This document shows positions 7,532-14,456 of a stretch of 45,132 nt of DNA, piece after piece; positions within the stretch are counted from its first letter, which is position 1; the number at the start of each line of letters is the position of its first letter. This DNA comes from Pseudomonadota bacterium. Lineage in GTDB: Bacteria > Pseudomonadota > Gammaproteobacteria > Steroidobacterales > Steroidobacteraceae. Position numbers and translations under genes: made by a program. The stretch is taken from assembly GCA_021843755.1 (NCBI GenBank), contig JAKBWB010000059.1, positions 1 to 45,132 on the forward strand, given 5' to 3'. The notes beneath the pieces are model-generated. The model was not told the DNA's origin. It ran no database searches and saw nothing but the letters and a program-made list of their open reading frames with translations.

Positions 7532-9718
7532 CTACCGCAACACTGGATTGCGGTTTGGGCCATTCGAGGCGGTCAGCGGAATCCAGTTGACGGTCACCGC
7601 CGAGCTGTAGCCGGTGCTACGACCGCTGTTGCTGTCGAGAACGTGAAATCTCAGCCTCAACGGATCCTCGATGTCGGTGGTCAGGATTCCAGGTCCTCCG
7701 GGATTGGCGATGCCGTGTTCCGAGACTCCCGTGGCGTTGAAGTACGCATTGGTCACCCGGCCGTCGCTGCAGGTCCGGGATCCTGTGGAAACCGTGGTTG
7801 ACCCCTGGTAGCTCAGCGGACTGGACGGGTCCTCGGACGGGAGCCAGCGCCGGTCCCCGGCGGGAATCGAATAGGTGTGCGCCGGCAATGCAATGGTGAG
7901 GATATACGAATAGCCGTGACGACAGACGACGTCGACCGAGATGCGGGCGCCTGCGACCAGTGACACCGTTGCCCTCCGGTGGAGCCCCCCCATCATCAAC
8001 TCATAGCCGCCCTTCAGAATATCACCGGAATGGACTCGCAGATCGCGCCCGGCCGACTCCCGTGGTGAGCGGCCCCAATGCGCGCCATGCGCACTGCCCG
8101 CATCGATCCGCTCGAGGTGCTTCAATGATGCCACCACGGTTCCGCCCGTGTTCCAGTTGTCCGGAAACCGCGGATCATGAGTTCCCCACCAATCCGTCCA
8201 GCGCCTGTAGTTGATGGTCGGGAAGTAATAGGCATAGCCGCCATCACCCGCAACGATCTTACCCTTGAGAAATTGCCCCATGACGAGCGGATATCCGTAG
8301 TTCACGGTGTCGGCGGGGTTCGGATAGACATGAACATCGGTATTCACGGCGGATTTGCCGAGCAGGAATTTCTCGACGAAAGCCTTGATGACCGGCACCT
8401 CGGCCGGCCGGACCGCGCAGTGCGCGTGATCGCCGTCGAGATAAAAGCCGAAGCGGTCACCGACACCCAGCGTGTCGTACACTCTCTGCGTCGCCCGGGA
8501 GGCAATGTAATTCGACCCGTTCGACAGCCAGTAGAACTCGGTGTTTCCCGTTTCCAGCAGCGCCCTCGGCGCGACCAGGTCCATCAATTCATCCTGGTCG
8601 ACCGGCAGTTTGTACACGTTGTCGCCGGCGAATTGTTTCATCTGCCCGGCCCACCAGTTGTAATTCGTATCGTTGATGTCTTCCACGGAGTTCTGGGCCT
8701 CCATCTCGTGCGAGAAGCGCCAGGACGTCGCGCCGCCACCCCCGCTCTCCTGCGCTATCGTGAGCGCAACCCGCTGGTTGAATGCGCCGGCAAACAGCGC
8801 CATCTTCCCGGCAAATGAGCATCCGGTCACCCCCAGGCGTTTCATCTGGACCGGCAGTGGATGAGTTCGCTGGTGCGCTGCGATGTCGATGCCGTCGATC
8901 AAACGGTCGATTCCCCAGGTCCAGGCGGCATATATTCCGGAGTTGCTGGTGCCCTTGCAGGCCCCGGCGCACAACCGCGGATAAAGCCGATAGAAGGGAT
9001 CCTTCGTGTTGTCACACAGCCCGGAAGCGCAATACCGGGCCACCTGCGTGCTGACGTAGTTGATCGTGGCGATAGGAAGGTGCTTGAAGATGCGGGGCGG
9101 AAGACTCCCGTAGTTCGGCGACTTGGGCGGCGGAAATGCGATCGTCTTGCCATGGAAACGCAGGGCGGCGATCGTCATCGGGATCAGCGCGGGGAACGGA
9201 CCCTTGCCCATCCCTTGCGGAATGTACACTCCCGAAGTCAAAGTGACCGCTTCCCCGTGCCGTACGACACGCACTGTCAGAGTGCCGCTGCCCCCCGGCG
9301 CCGCCGGCGGCAGGTAGTGCGCCGTAATGGCGCACTGCGAACAGCTCGGCACCGGCCCGATCTCGTACTTCTCGATCGCCGCCATGATCTGGCTGCGATG
9401 CTGTTCCCAACTCGAGAACGAGGTGTTTATCGACCCGTCGAAGAACTGGAACGGATCGGGCAACGGCCGAATGATGGGCAGCCGGGCGAATGACGGGAAG
9501 CGCGACCGAGGGAAATGGGCGCCGGTATCCTGCGCGGAATAGACCCGGGGAATGCCGCCGGGGAGTTGGCCCGGCTCACGCCGCGGGCCCGGTCGCGACA
9601 CCCCGGCTCGTTGGTCCCGGGCGGACACCGGGGGTATCGCATTCGGCAGCACCAGCAGTGACATCGAGGCAAGGACGAGTTTGGCGAGTGCGCGACCGCC
9701 GTGGCGGAACCGGTTCAT
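7532..9718 (-). CDS. Secreted CE15 glucuronoyl esterase (GCSFAGK type) with C-terminal extension
   Basis: A 728-residue exported enzyme. The hydrolase core resembles fungal-type glucuronoyl esterases block by block: GVTGCSFAGK nucleophile elbow, AQESGGGG with the catalytic Glu, KLPVDQDELMDLVAPRA, GNTEFYWLS, and DGDHAHC with the catalytic His. In the best-studied fungal enzymes the elbow is GCSRxGK; here Phe replaces that Arg, so the oxyanion arrangement may differ. After the core (about residue 470) come some 240 residues rich in Tyr, Trp, Gly and Thr, probably a beta-sandwich or carbohydrate-binding module, which I cannot assign. The ATG at 9718 has GGAGG six bases upstream; an ATG two codons earlier abuts that element and is less likely. 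It has its own strong promoter (9892-9919). Confidence 0.88.
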   Translation of the reverse strand: MNRFRHGGRALAKLVLASMSLLVLPNAIPPVSARDQRAGVSRPGPRREPGQLPGGIPRVYSAQDTGAHFPRSRFPSFARLPIIRPLPDPFQFFDGSINTSFSSWEQHRSQIMAAIEKYEIGPVPSCSQCAITAHYLPPAAPGGSGTLTVRVVRHGEAVTLTSGVYIPQGMGKGPFPALIPMTIAALRFHGKTIAFPPPKSPNYGSLPPRIFKHLPIATINYVSTQVARYCASGLCDNTKDPFYRLYPRLCAGACKGTSNSGIYAAWTWGIDRLIDGIDIAAHQRTHPLPVQMKRLGVTGCSFAGKMALFAGAFNQRVALTIAQESGGGGATSWRFSHEMEAQNSVEDINDTNYNWWAGQMKQFAGDNVYKLPVDQDELMDLVAPRALLETGNTEFYWLSNGSNYIASRATQRVYDTLGVGDRFGFYLDGDHAHCAVRPAEVPVIKAFVEKFLLGKSAVNTDVHVYPNPADTVNYGYPLVMGQFLKGKIVAGDGGYAYYFPTINYRRWTDWWGTHDPRFPDNWNTGGTVVASLKHLERIDAGSAHGAHWGRSPRESAGRDLRVHSGDILKGGYELMMGGLHRRATVSLVAGARISVDVVCRHGYSYILTIALPAHTYSIPAGDRRWLPSEDPSSPLSYQGSTTVSTGSRTCSDGRVTNAYFNATGVSEHGIANPGGPGILTTDIEDPLRLRFHVLDSNSGRSTGYSSAVTVNWIPLTASNGPNRNPVLR

Positions 9719-9891
9719 AAGCATCCTCCATCGTGCGCGGGCCGAACGCTCCACTGTCCGGCCGGCGGCGAGATCGCACTCGGCGCGCCCCGCGAGGTTG
9801 GCGCAACATCGTCGATTGAATTTCCCCAAACGGGCCAACTCGGGCCGTTGCAGTCAGACTCGGCGCCCGGATCCATTAGTTCGGTGTGACA

Positions 9892-9919
9892 ACTATAGAA
9901 GCAGAACCTTGCTTGTCAA
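9892..9919 (-). promoter_or_regulatory. Strong sigma-70 promoter for the larger CE15 gene
   Basis: On the minus strand a perfect TTGACA (9919-9914) and TATAGT (9897-9892) are separated by 16 bases. Transcription would begin near 9885, giving a leader of about 165 bases before the ATG at 9718, long enough for a regulatory structure or a ROK operator. It is the closest consensus promoter in the left half of the window. Confidence 0.7.
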
Positions 9920-9949
9920 GCCAAAGCATGCTGCGGCAGCGCCCTGAAA

Positions 9950-10180
9950 TCAGGCCGAATCAAACTGCTTCGAGCGCCGGTAGCGCGGCAAGCCGGGCAG
10001 CCACCGGCTCGTCAGAGCGGCTGAAATCACCGCAACCGGGATGAAGGGCAGCGCGGCGGGACGCAGCAGCGCCGGACCTCGCCAGAGCGATGCCGGGTGA
10101 ACGGCCCGGGGCGCGATCCGTTCGCGCACACGGAACACGGCTTGCCGCCCGCCGAACTCGGCGTTTGCGGGCGGTTGCAA
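9950..10180 (-). CDS. Possible small hypothetical protein
   Basis: A 76-codon ATG frame in the gap between the CE15 gene and a secreted hypothetical gene. It has a hydrophobic stretch (LPFIPVAVISAAL) followed by a basic tail (RWLPGLPRYRRSK). Third codon positions look GC-rich as in real genes here, but there is no Shine-Dalgarno element and no recognisable family. It may be a chance frame or a fragment of a membrane protein. Confidence 0.2.
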   Translation of the reverse strand: MQPPANAEFGGRQAVFRVRERIAPRAVHPASLWRGPALLRPAALPFIPVAVISAALTSRWLPGLPRYRRSKQFDSA

Positions 10181-10285
10181 GCTCCGCCATAATCGTCACA
10201 TGATCGGCAGCGCCAATCCGTCGCCATTGCGCCAAGCGGGAGCGCAGCGTGGGACGTCAATTCGGATCGAGCTCCGGGTGCGCGC

Positions 10286-10687
10286 ATGCGGATGAGCGCG
10301 ACTCGACGGAAGGTGCTCTCAGGATCGCTGATTGCATTGGCGGTCATGATGATGACCGCCGCGACAACCGCGAGGGCCGACGTCTTCGGCTCCGTGCACT
10401 ACGATCCGAAGAACGATCAAATCATCGTTACCGTCATCTATCACGGCACCAATCCCAATCATCACTTCTCCATTCAGTGGGGCCGCTGCCACAGACTTCA
10501 TGATCATCTGCAAGGACCGGCACGCAAGATCATCAACCTGGGCATTCTCGACAATCAGGGAAACGATGCGGCGATCAAACGTTACACCAAGATCGTGCGG
10601 GTATCTCTTGCTGGGGTGACCTGCAGGCCCGCAACCGTCACCCTCTGGATGCCGCCGCACCAGTACACCCGCCTCGATATTCCGTAA
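10286..10687 (+). CDS. Secreted hypothetical protein with two cysteines
   Basis: 133 residues. The N-terminus is a clear signal peptide (basic MRMSATRRK, a hydrophobic core rich in Leu, Ala and Met, then TTARA before DVFG). The mature part of about 100 residues is His-rich, with two Cys (WGRCHRL and VTCRPA) that could form one disulfide in the periplasm. I do not recognise the family. A second in-frame ATG lies two codons downstream (10292), and neither has a good ribosome-binding site. It faces right on its own between a minus-strand carbohydrate block and a toxin-antitoxin zone. Confidence 0.7.
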   Translation: MRMSATRRKVLSGSLIALAVMMMTAATTARADVFGSVHYDPKNDQIIVTVIYHGTNPNHHFSIQWGRCHRLHDHLQGPARKIINLGILDNQGNDAAIKRYTKIVRVSLAGVTCRPATVTLWMPPHQYTRLDIP

Positions 10688-10757
10688 CGGGAAGCGCGGG
10701 TTGCATGAGTTCGAGCGGTCCGCAGAATTGCGCGCGAGCCTCGCGCGGACCTCATGG

Positions 10758-10991
10758 CCACCCGCACCGACACCGATTCAGCAGCTACGGAGGAAGCGTA
10801 GTTAGCGCGGTTCGACTTGGGCCGCGGTCGATCTCGACCTCAGCGAGCTCGCAGGCAAAGCCGCGAGGATCGACATCACGGTATCGCGGCGTATCCTACG
10901 GGTAATCGATGCCTGCGCCAGAACGCACGGTGAGACCCGATCCGGGTTTATCGCCCGCGCAGCCGTGGACGCAAGGCGCGAGCCGGCATGA
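10758..10991 (+). pseudogene. hicB-type antitoxin remnant with an in-frame stop
   Basis: One frame reads PPAPTPIQQL, meets TAG at 10803-10805, then continues AGSTWAAVDLDLSELAGKAA, RIDITVSRRILRVIDACART and HGETRSGFIARAA to a TGA at 10989. This is the C-terminal part of a HicB antitoxin: the linker with Pro/Ala, then a ribbon-helix-helix domain (RxNITxPxxxLxxID followed by xRSGFIARAA). The N-terminal HicB fold is not recognisable upstream and there is no hicA beside it. The premature stop and missing partner mark a decayed toxin-antitoxin locus. It lies next to an intact DUF1778/GNAT pair. Confidence 0.7.
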
Positions 10992-11121
10992 GCCGCTGCC
11001 GAATGCGCAAGGCGCCGACGGGCCACAGGACTGTCGCGAGGCGAATCAGAAATTGTGTTTGCGGTCGTACGACCAAGCGAGGAGCGGAGGGCAGGACTAC
11101 GCATCCTCTCATGACGCGAAT

Positions 11122-11637
11122 TCAGCGCTTGCCCTCGCCTTCGAGCAGTCGGAGCGCCGTTGCAATGGGCAGGACAAGGCGGCGCGTCTCGCCGGGAAGG
11201 AGCGGGAATCCGAAGTGCTCATAGAAGCGCTGCGCGGGATCGTCCTTCGCATCGACGATGAGCGCGAAGACCCCGAGCTCGGCACGTGCCGCGCGTTTGA
11301 GCGCATCGACCAGGAGCGTCGCACCGAGTCCTCTGCCTTGATAGGACTGCGCGATGGCGAGGCGACCGAGAAGGGCGGCGGGCACGAGGGGATAACGCGG
11401 GAGCTTGCGAGCCACGTCCTCCGAAAGCGCATCGAGCGGCACGCTGGTCCCGGCGAGCGTGTAGAAGCCGGCAATCTCCTCGGTCTCGGTGTCGAGCGCG
11501 ACGAGGCATGTGGTGATGCGACGCCGGATGTCCTGCGAAGCTTGCAGGCGCAAGTACCGGTCGAGCGCGCTCGATCCGCTGAGGAAGCCTGAACGGTCGT
11601 GGGCCGAGTCAAGCGGCTCGATGCGCAAGGGGCCCAA
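11122..11637 (-). CDS. GNAT-family acetyltransferase toxin (TacT/AtaT type)
   Basis: 171 residues with the GNAT fold. The acetyl-CoA loop QSYQGRGLGATLL is at about residues 97-109, and FYEHFGF near 138-144 is the usual late-helix signature containing the conserved Tyr. Relatives in this arrangement acetylate the amino acid on charged tRNA and stop translation; that activity is assigned from family and context, not shown here. It starts with TTG, ten bases after the stop codon of the DUF1778 gene, so the two are co-transcribed with the antitoxin first. It does not resemble the phage tail or antibiotic-resistance acetyltransferases. Length is normal and the frame is intact. Confidence 0.88.
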   Translation of the reverse strand: MGPLRIEPLDSAHDRSGFLSGSSALDRYLRLQASQDIRRRITTCLVALDTETEEIAGFYTLAGTSVPLDALSEDVARKLPRYPLVPAALLGRLAIAQSYQGRGLGATLLVDALKRAARAELGVFALIVDAKDDPAQRFYEHFGFPLLPGETRRLVLPIATALRLLEGEGKR

Positions 11638-11647
11638 GCGAGGGCGC

Positions 11648-11944
11648 CTAGCCGCGGATCATTTCGCCGTGCCGCTCGAGCGCACGCCGCAGAGCATCCG
11701 ACGGTGCCGGCGGGTTGAGCAGCAACGCTGCAAACTTTTCCTGTGCTTCGCGTGAGAGACGCAGCAGCTCGGCTTCGGCCAGCGTCTTCTGGGCGGCTTC
11801 CTGCGCCGCGGCCACGACGAAATCGCTGAGGCTGCGCCCCTGGATCTGCGCCGCGCGGCGGACCGTTTCCAGGGCATCAGGGGCGATTCGCGCCTCGATA
11901 CGGGCGGTGCGCTGGGGTTCAGGGGCCATCGGACGTGCGCTCAT
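11648..11944 (-). CDS. DUF1778 ribbon-helix-helix antitoxin (TacA type)
   Basis: About 98 residues. The N-terminal ribbon-helix-helix reads RTARIEARIAPDALETVRR, then AQIQGRSLSDFVVAAAQEAA, which should bind the operator as a dimer. The C-terminal tail FAALLLNPPAPSDALRRALE is the toxin-wrapping segment typical of DUF1778 antitoxins. I chose the ATG at 11944 because the longer frame (to 12025) would run through its own promoter and operator. An ATG at 11929 is the alternative; GGAG abuts the 11944 codon, so the leader is unusually short. It neutralises the GNAT toxin encoded ten bases downstream and probably represses its own promoter. Confidence 0.86.
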   Translation of the reverse strand: MSARPMAPEPQRTARIEARIAPDALETVRRAAQIQGRSLSDFVVAAAQEAAQKTLAEAELLRLSREAQEKFAALLLNPPAPSDALRRALERHGEMIRG

Positions 11945-11960
11945 CTCCAGGATGTCCGGT

Positions 11961-12014
11961 GATATACCGTACATAGTGAGCTGTGGCAACCGAATGTACG
12001 GGATACAACCGTAC
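11961..12014 (-). promoter_or_regulatory. Promoter and repeated GTACGG operator of the toxin-antitoxin operon
   Basis: On the minus strand TTGCCA (11989-11984) and TATATC (11966-11961) are 17 bases apart. Three copies of a GTACGG/CCGTAC element surround them: CCGTACAT at 11967-11974 inside the spacer, ATGTACGG at 11994-12001 in inverted orientation, and CCGTAC at 12009-12014. Sites within and just upstream of the promoter fit autorepression by the ribbon-helix-helix antitoxin. Binding is inferred. Confidence 0.6.
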
Positions 12015-12100
12015 TTCACGCCCACGGCGCCGGGCGCCGACTGGTCTGGGCCGTTCTCTGTCGGATGCAGGCATCCACCCGGGACCGGCAGGCGGAAGAA

Positions 12101-12256
12101 TCACCGCCCCAAGTCCTGCTCGTCATCCGGCTCGAGCTCATGGTTCTGGATACGGGCTTCGTCTTCCTCGCGTTCCAGCCGCTCGAGCGGCGTCACCTCG
12201 CCGATGCGGAACTCGCGTTCACGCGGCGCAAGACGGGGAATCAGCAAGTCATCCAA
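12101..12256 (-). CDS. Small acidic hypothetical ORF beside tRNA-Asp
   Basis: A 51-codon frame starting at TTG (12256), nine bases after the tRNA-Asp 3' end on the same strand. It is rich in Arg, Glu and Leu (RLAPREREFRIGEVTPLERL, then an acidic tail EPDDEQDLGR) and looks helical and protein-like. No family recognised and no clear ribosome-binding site. It could be the surviving C-terminus of a gene truncated at the tRNA, or a genuine small protein. Confidence 0.3.
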   Translation of the reverse strand: MDDLLIPRLAPREREFRIGEVTPLERLEREEDEARIQNHELEPDDEQDLGR

Positions 12257-12264
12257 TTGAAATC

Positions 12265-12341
12265 TGGCGGAGCGGACGGGACTCGAACCCGCGACCCCCG
12301 GCGTGACAGGCCGGTATTCTAACCAGCTGAACTACCGCTCC
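12265..12341 (-). tRNA. tRNA-Asp (anticodon GTC)
   Basis: A 77-base cloverleaf with encoded CCA. The acceptor stem pairs GGAGCGG with CCGCTCC, followed by discriminator G. The D arm has AGCTGGTTAGAAT, the anticodon loop CTGTCAC gives GTC, and the T arm has GGTTCGAGTCC. It marks one boundary of the accessory block that ends at tRNA-Val. Confidence 0.97.
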
Positions 12342-12526
12342 ACCGGGAGGGGGGCGCATCCTATCGGACGCCCTCCCCGATGTCCACCCGGAGCATTTTC
12401 CAAGGGGGGTGTGAGTCTGGAGAGGGGGCGTGCGCCGGCGACCGCGGGGCGCAGGGCGGCACCCCAGATGAACCGGTATGCCCAATGCGGCTCTAATTCG
12501 TTGAAGTCCTAAGAGATCCCTTCCGC

Positions 12527-12532
12527 TATAGT
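12527..12532 (+). promoter_or_regulatory. Candidate -10 element giving a leaderless DUF2844 mRNA
   Basis: TATAGT ends six bases before the ATG at 12539, so transcription would start at or beside the start codon. No Shine-Dalgarno element precedes this ATG. A TTGAAG lies 20 bases upstream of the hexamer, a longer spacer than usual. Suggestive only. Confidence 0.35.
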
Positions 12533-12538
12533 CCGGAC

Positions 12539-13012
12539 ATGAACAAAGTCCTCACCGCCGCGGCGGCCCTCGCAGCCTTCGGGAGCGCAGGGCTCATCAC
12601 CGCCGCCCTCACCCCCGCCCACGCCGCCCTCGGCCAGCCTGCCGCCTCGGTCGCGGCCGACCGGGCGCGCATGAAAGCTCAGCTGCGCCAGGTCGCCGGC
12701 GTCGGCTATACGGTCGACCAGATCACCACGCCCGCCGGCACGGTGGTGAAGGAATTCATTTCCCCGGCCGGCATGGTGTTCGCCGTCAGCTGGTTCGGTC
12801 CGGCCCTGCCGAACCTCGCTCAACTGCTCGGTTCGGCCTATTTCCAGACGCTGACCACCGCGGAGAAGACGCATAGCTTCGGCCACGATCACGTCCAGCT
12901 GCGCACCCCGCACCTCGTGGTGCATGCCGGTGGACACATGCGCCAGTTCTACGGACTGGCGTACGTGCCCGCCCTGGTGCCGGCCAATCTCTCCATTTCG
13001 GACCTTCACTGA
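12539..13012 (+). CDS. DUF2844 exported protein
   Basis: 157 residues with a signal peptide (MNKVLTAAAALAAFGSAG onward, ending near AHA before ALGQPA). The mature part has the DUF2844 pattern: an early LGxPAASVAADRARM, YTVDQITTPAGTVVKEFISP, GMVFAVSWFGPALPNLAQLL and a C-terminal HLVVHAGGHMRQFYG. The molecular function of the family is unknown. It is directly followed by a DUF3443 lipoprotein gene with a 19-base gap, a pairing also seen in Burkholderia-type genomes, so the two probably act together in the periplasm. The ATG has no ribosome-binding site and lies just after a -10-like TATAGT, so the mRNA may be leaderless. Confidence 0.85.
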   Translation: MNKVLTAAAALAAFGSAGLITAALTPAHAALGQPAASVAADRARMKAQLRQVAGVGYTVDQITTPAGTVVKEFISPAGMVFAVSWFGPALPNLAQLLGSAYFQTLTTAEKTHSFGHDHVQLRTPHLVVHAGGHMRQFYGLAYVPALVPANLSISDLH

Positions 13013-13031
13013 CCCTGAGCGAGGCTTCCCC

Positions 13032-14327
13032 GTGCGCAAGGCCCTTCTCGCCGGTCTTCTGCCCATCGTGCTCTCGATCGCCGGATGCGGCGGCGGCGGC
13101 GCCTCGGCCGTCAGCACCTCGAGCGCTCACAGCAGCCAGCCCGGCACCGCCTCCGGCCCGAACGTCGTCACCATGACGGTCGATAGCGGACCGGTCAGCA
13201 GCTCCCCCGCCGTGGACACCCCATACATCACCGTCACGGTATGCGTGCCCGGCAGCACGACGCAATGCCAGACGTTCAACAACATCGAGGTCGATACCGG
13301 CTCATACGGCTTCCGCATTCTCGCGGACGCGACCGACACCTCCGGCACTACCTTCGATCTGTCGCTGCCGGCGGAAACTGCCGCCGGCGGGGCCCCCTTG
13401 GCAGAATGCGCGCAGTTCGTCGACGGTTTCAGCTGGGGTCTGGTCACAACGGCCGACCTGCAAGTCGGCGGCGAGACGGCCAGCGGCGTTCCCGTGCAGG
13501 TGATCGGCGATCCGACTGTCAGCGGCGAGTCGAGCTTTCCGGCGATTCCCGCCGCCTGCAGCGGCGTCGGCACTTCCGAGGACACCGTGACCGCATTCGG
13601 CGCGAATGGCATCCTCGGCATCGGTCCGTTCGCGCAGGACTGCGGCTCGGGTTGCGCCATAACGACCGACAATGGGGACTACTATGTCTGCCCGGCCAGC
13701 GGTTGCCAGCCGAGCACAGCTGCGCTCGCCGCGCAGGTCACCAACCCGGTGTTCGACTTCCAGATCGACAACGACGGCGTCATCGTCGAGTTGCCCTCGC
13801 TCGGGCCTTCGGGCACCGCGCCCGCGAGCACGGGGGCGCTGATTTTCGGGATCGGCACCCGAGGCAACAATCAGCTCAATGCCTCGACGATACTCACGAC
13901 CAACGACTACGGCGACATCACCACCCTGTTCAACGGCCAGTCGCTGCCGTACTCCTACTTCGATACCGGCTCGAATGCCTATTACTTCAACGACAGCGCC
14001 ATTCCGGACACGTGCATGAACAATGCCGGCTGGTTCTGCCCGAGCAGCACGCTGAACCTCGAGGCGACCAACGAGGGCGTCAACGGGACTGAAGCCCCGG
14101 TGACTTTCTCCATCGCCAACGCCCAGACGCTGTTCAATGAATATCAGAGCAATACGGCGTTCGACGACATCGGCGCGAGCGCCGGCAATCAATCGGCCTT
14201 CTGCCCCAACGGCGCGAGCAACTGCGCGTTCGACTTCGGCCTGCCGTTCTTCTTTGGACGCGACATCTACATCGGCTACCAGGGTGCCAACACCAGCGCC
14301 GGCCCGGGACCCTTCTACGCATATTAA
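13032..14327 (+). CDS. DUF3443 lipoprotein
   Basis: 431 residues starting with GTG; GCGAGG lies seven bases upstream. The N-terminus is a lipoprotein signal (LPIVLSIAGC, with the lipidated Cys followed by Gly-rich sequence). The mature protein matches DUF3443: TPYITVTVCVPGSTTQCQTF near the start, VDTGSYGFRI, repeated Cys-containing loops, and YFDTGSNAYYF. The two VDTGS/FDTGS segments recall the DTG motifs of aspartic-protease folds, so a pepsin-like fold is possible, though function is unproven. It is translationally close to the DUF2844 gene and likely co-transcribed. Longer frames upstream overlap DUF2844 and were rejected. Confidence 0.87.
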   Translation: MRKALLAGLLPIVLSIAGCGGGGASAVSTSSAHSSQPGTASGPNVVTMTVDSGPVSSSPAVDTPYITVTVCVPGSTTQCQTFNNIEVDTGSYGFRILADATDTSGTTFDLSLPAETAAGGAPLAECAQFVDGFSWGLVTTADLQVGGETASGVPVQVIGDPTVSGESSFPAIPAACSGVGTSEDTVTAFGANGILGIGPFAQDCGSGCAITTDNGDYYVCPASGCQPSTAALAAQVTNPVFDFQIDNDGVIVELPSLGPSGTAPASTGALIFGIGTRGNNQLNASTILTTNDYGDITTLFNGQSLPYSYFDTGSNAYYFNDSAIPDTCMNNAGWFCPSSTLNLEATNEGVNGTEAPVTFSIANAQTLFNEYQSNTAFDDIGASAGNQSAFCPNGASNCAFDFGLPFFFGRDIYIGYQGANTSAGPGPFYAY

Positions 14328-14422
14328 GCAGCGCTCGATCGGGGCTCCCGCCCCGCCCAGCGCGGTTTTGGGCAAAACTCGGGGTCCACCGCCGGTCCGT
14401 GGGGAACGGCCGAGCGGGGGCA

Positions 14423-14447
14423 GGCGCGCCGCCTCCGGCGGCGCGCC
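14423..14447. terminator. Strong GC hairpin between convergent genes
   Basis: A perfect 11-bp stem (GGCGCGCCGCC with GGCGGCGCGCC) and a TCC loop lie between the convergent DUF3443 and Asp-box genes. There is no T-run on either strand, so it may act as a bidirectional block or an mRNA 3' stabiliser. Confidence 0.45.
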
Positions 14448-14456
14448 CGACGAGCG

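Noticed and set aside
9719-12264. Insertion sequence or prophage remnant in the toxin-antitoxin zone
   Set aside because: I found no transposase, integrase, terminal inverted repeats or target-site duplication, only the hicB fragment and the TA operon.
12342-12420. A possible terminator hairpin upstream of tRNA-Asp (GGGCG with CGCCC)
   Set aside because: The stem is short and interrupted, there is no T-run, and it lies on the 5' side of the tRNA on the minus strand.
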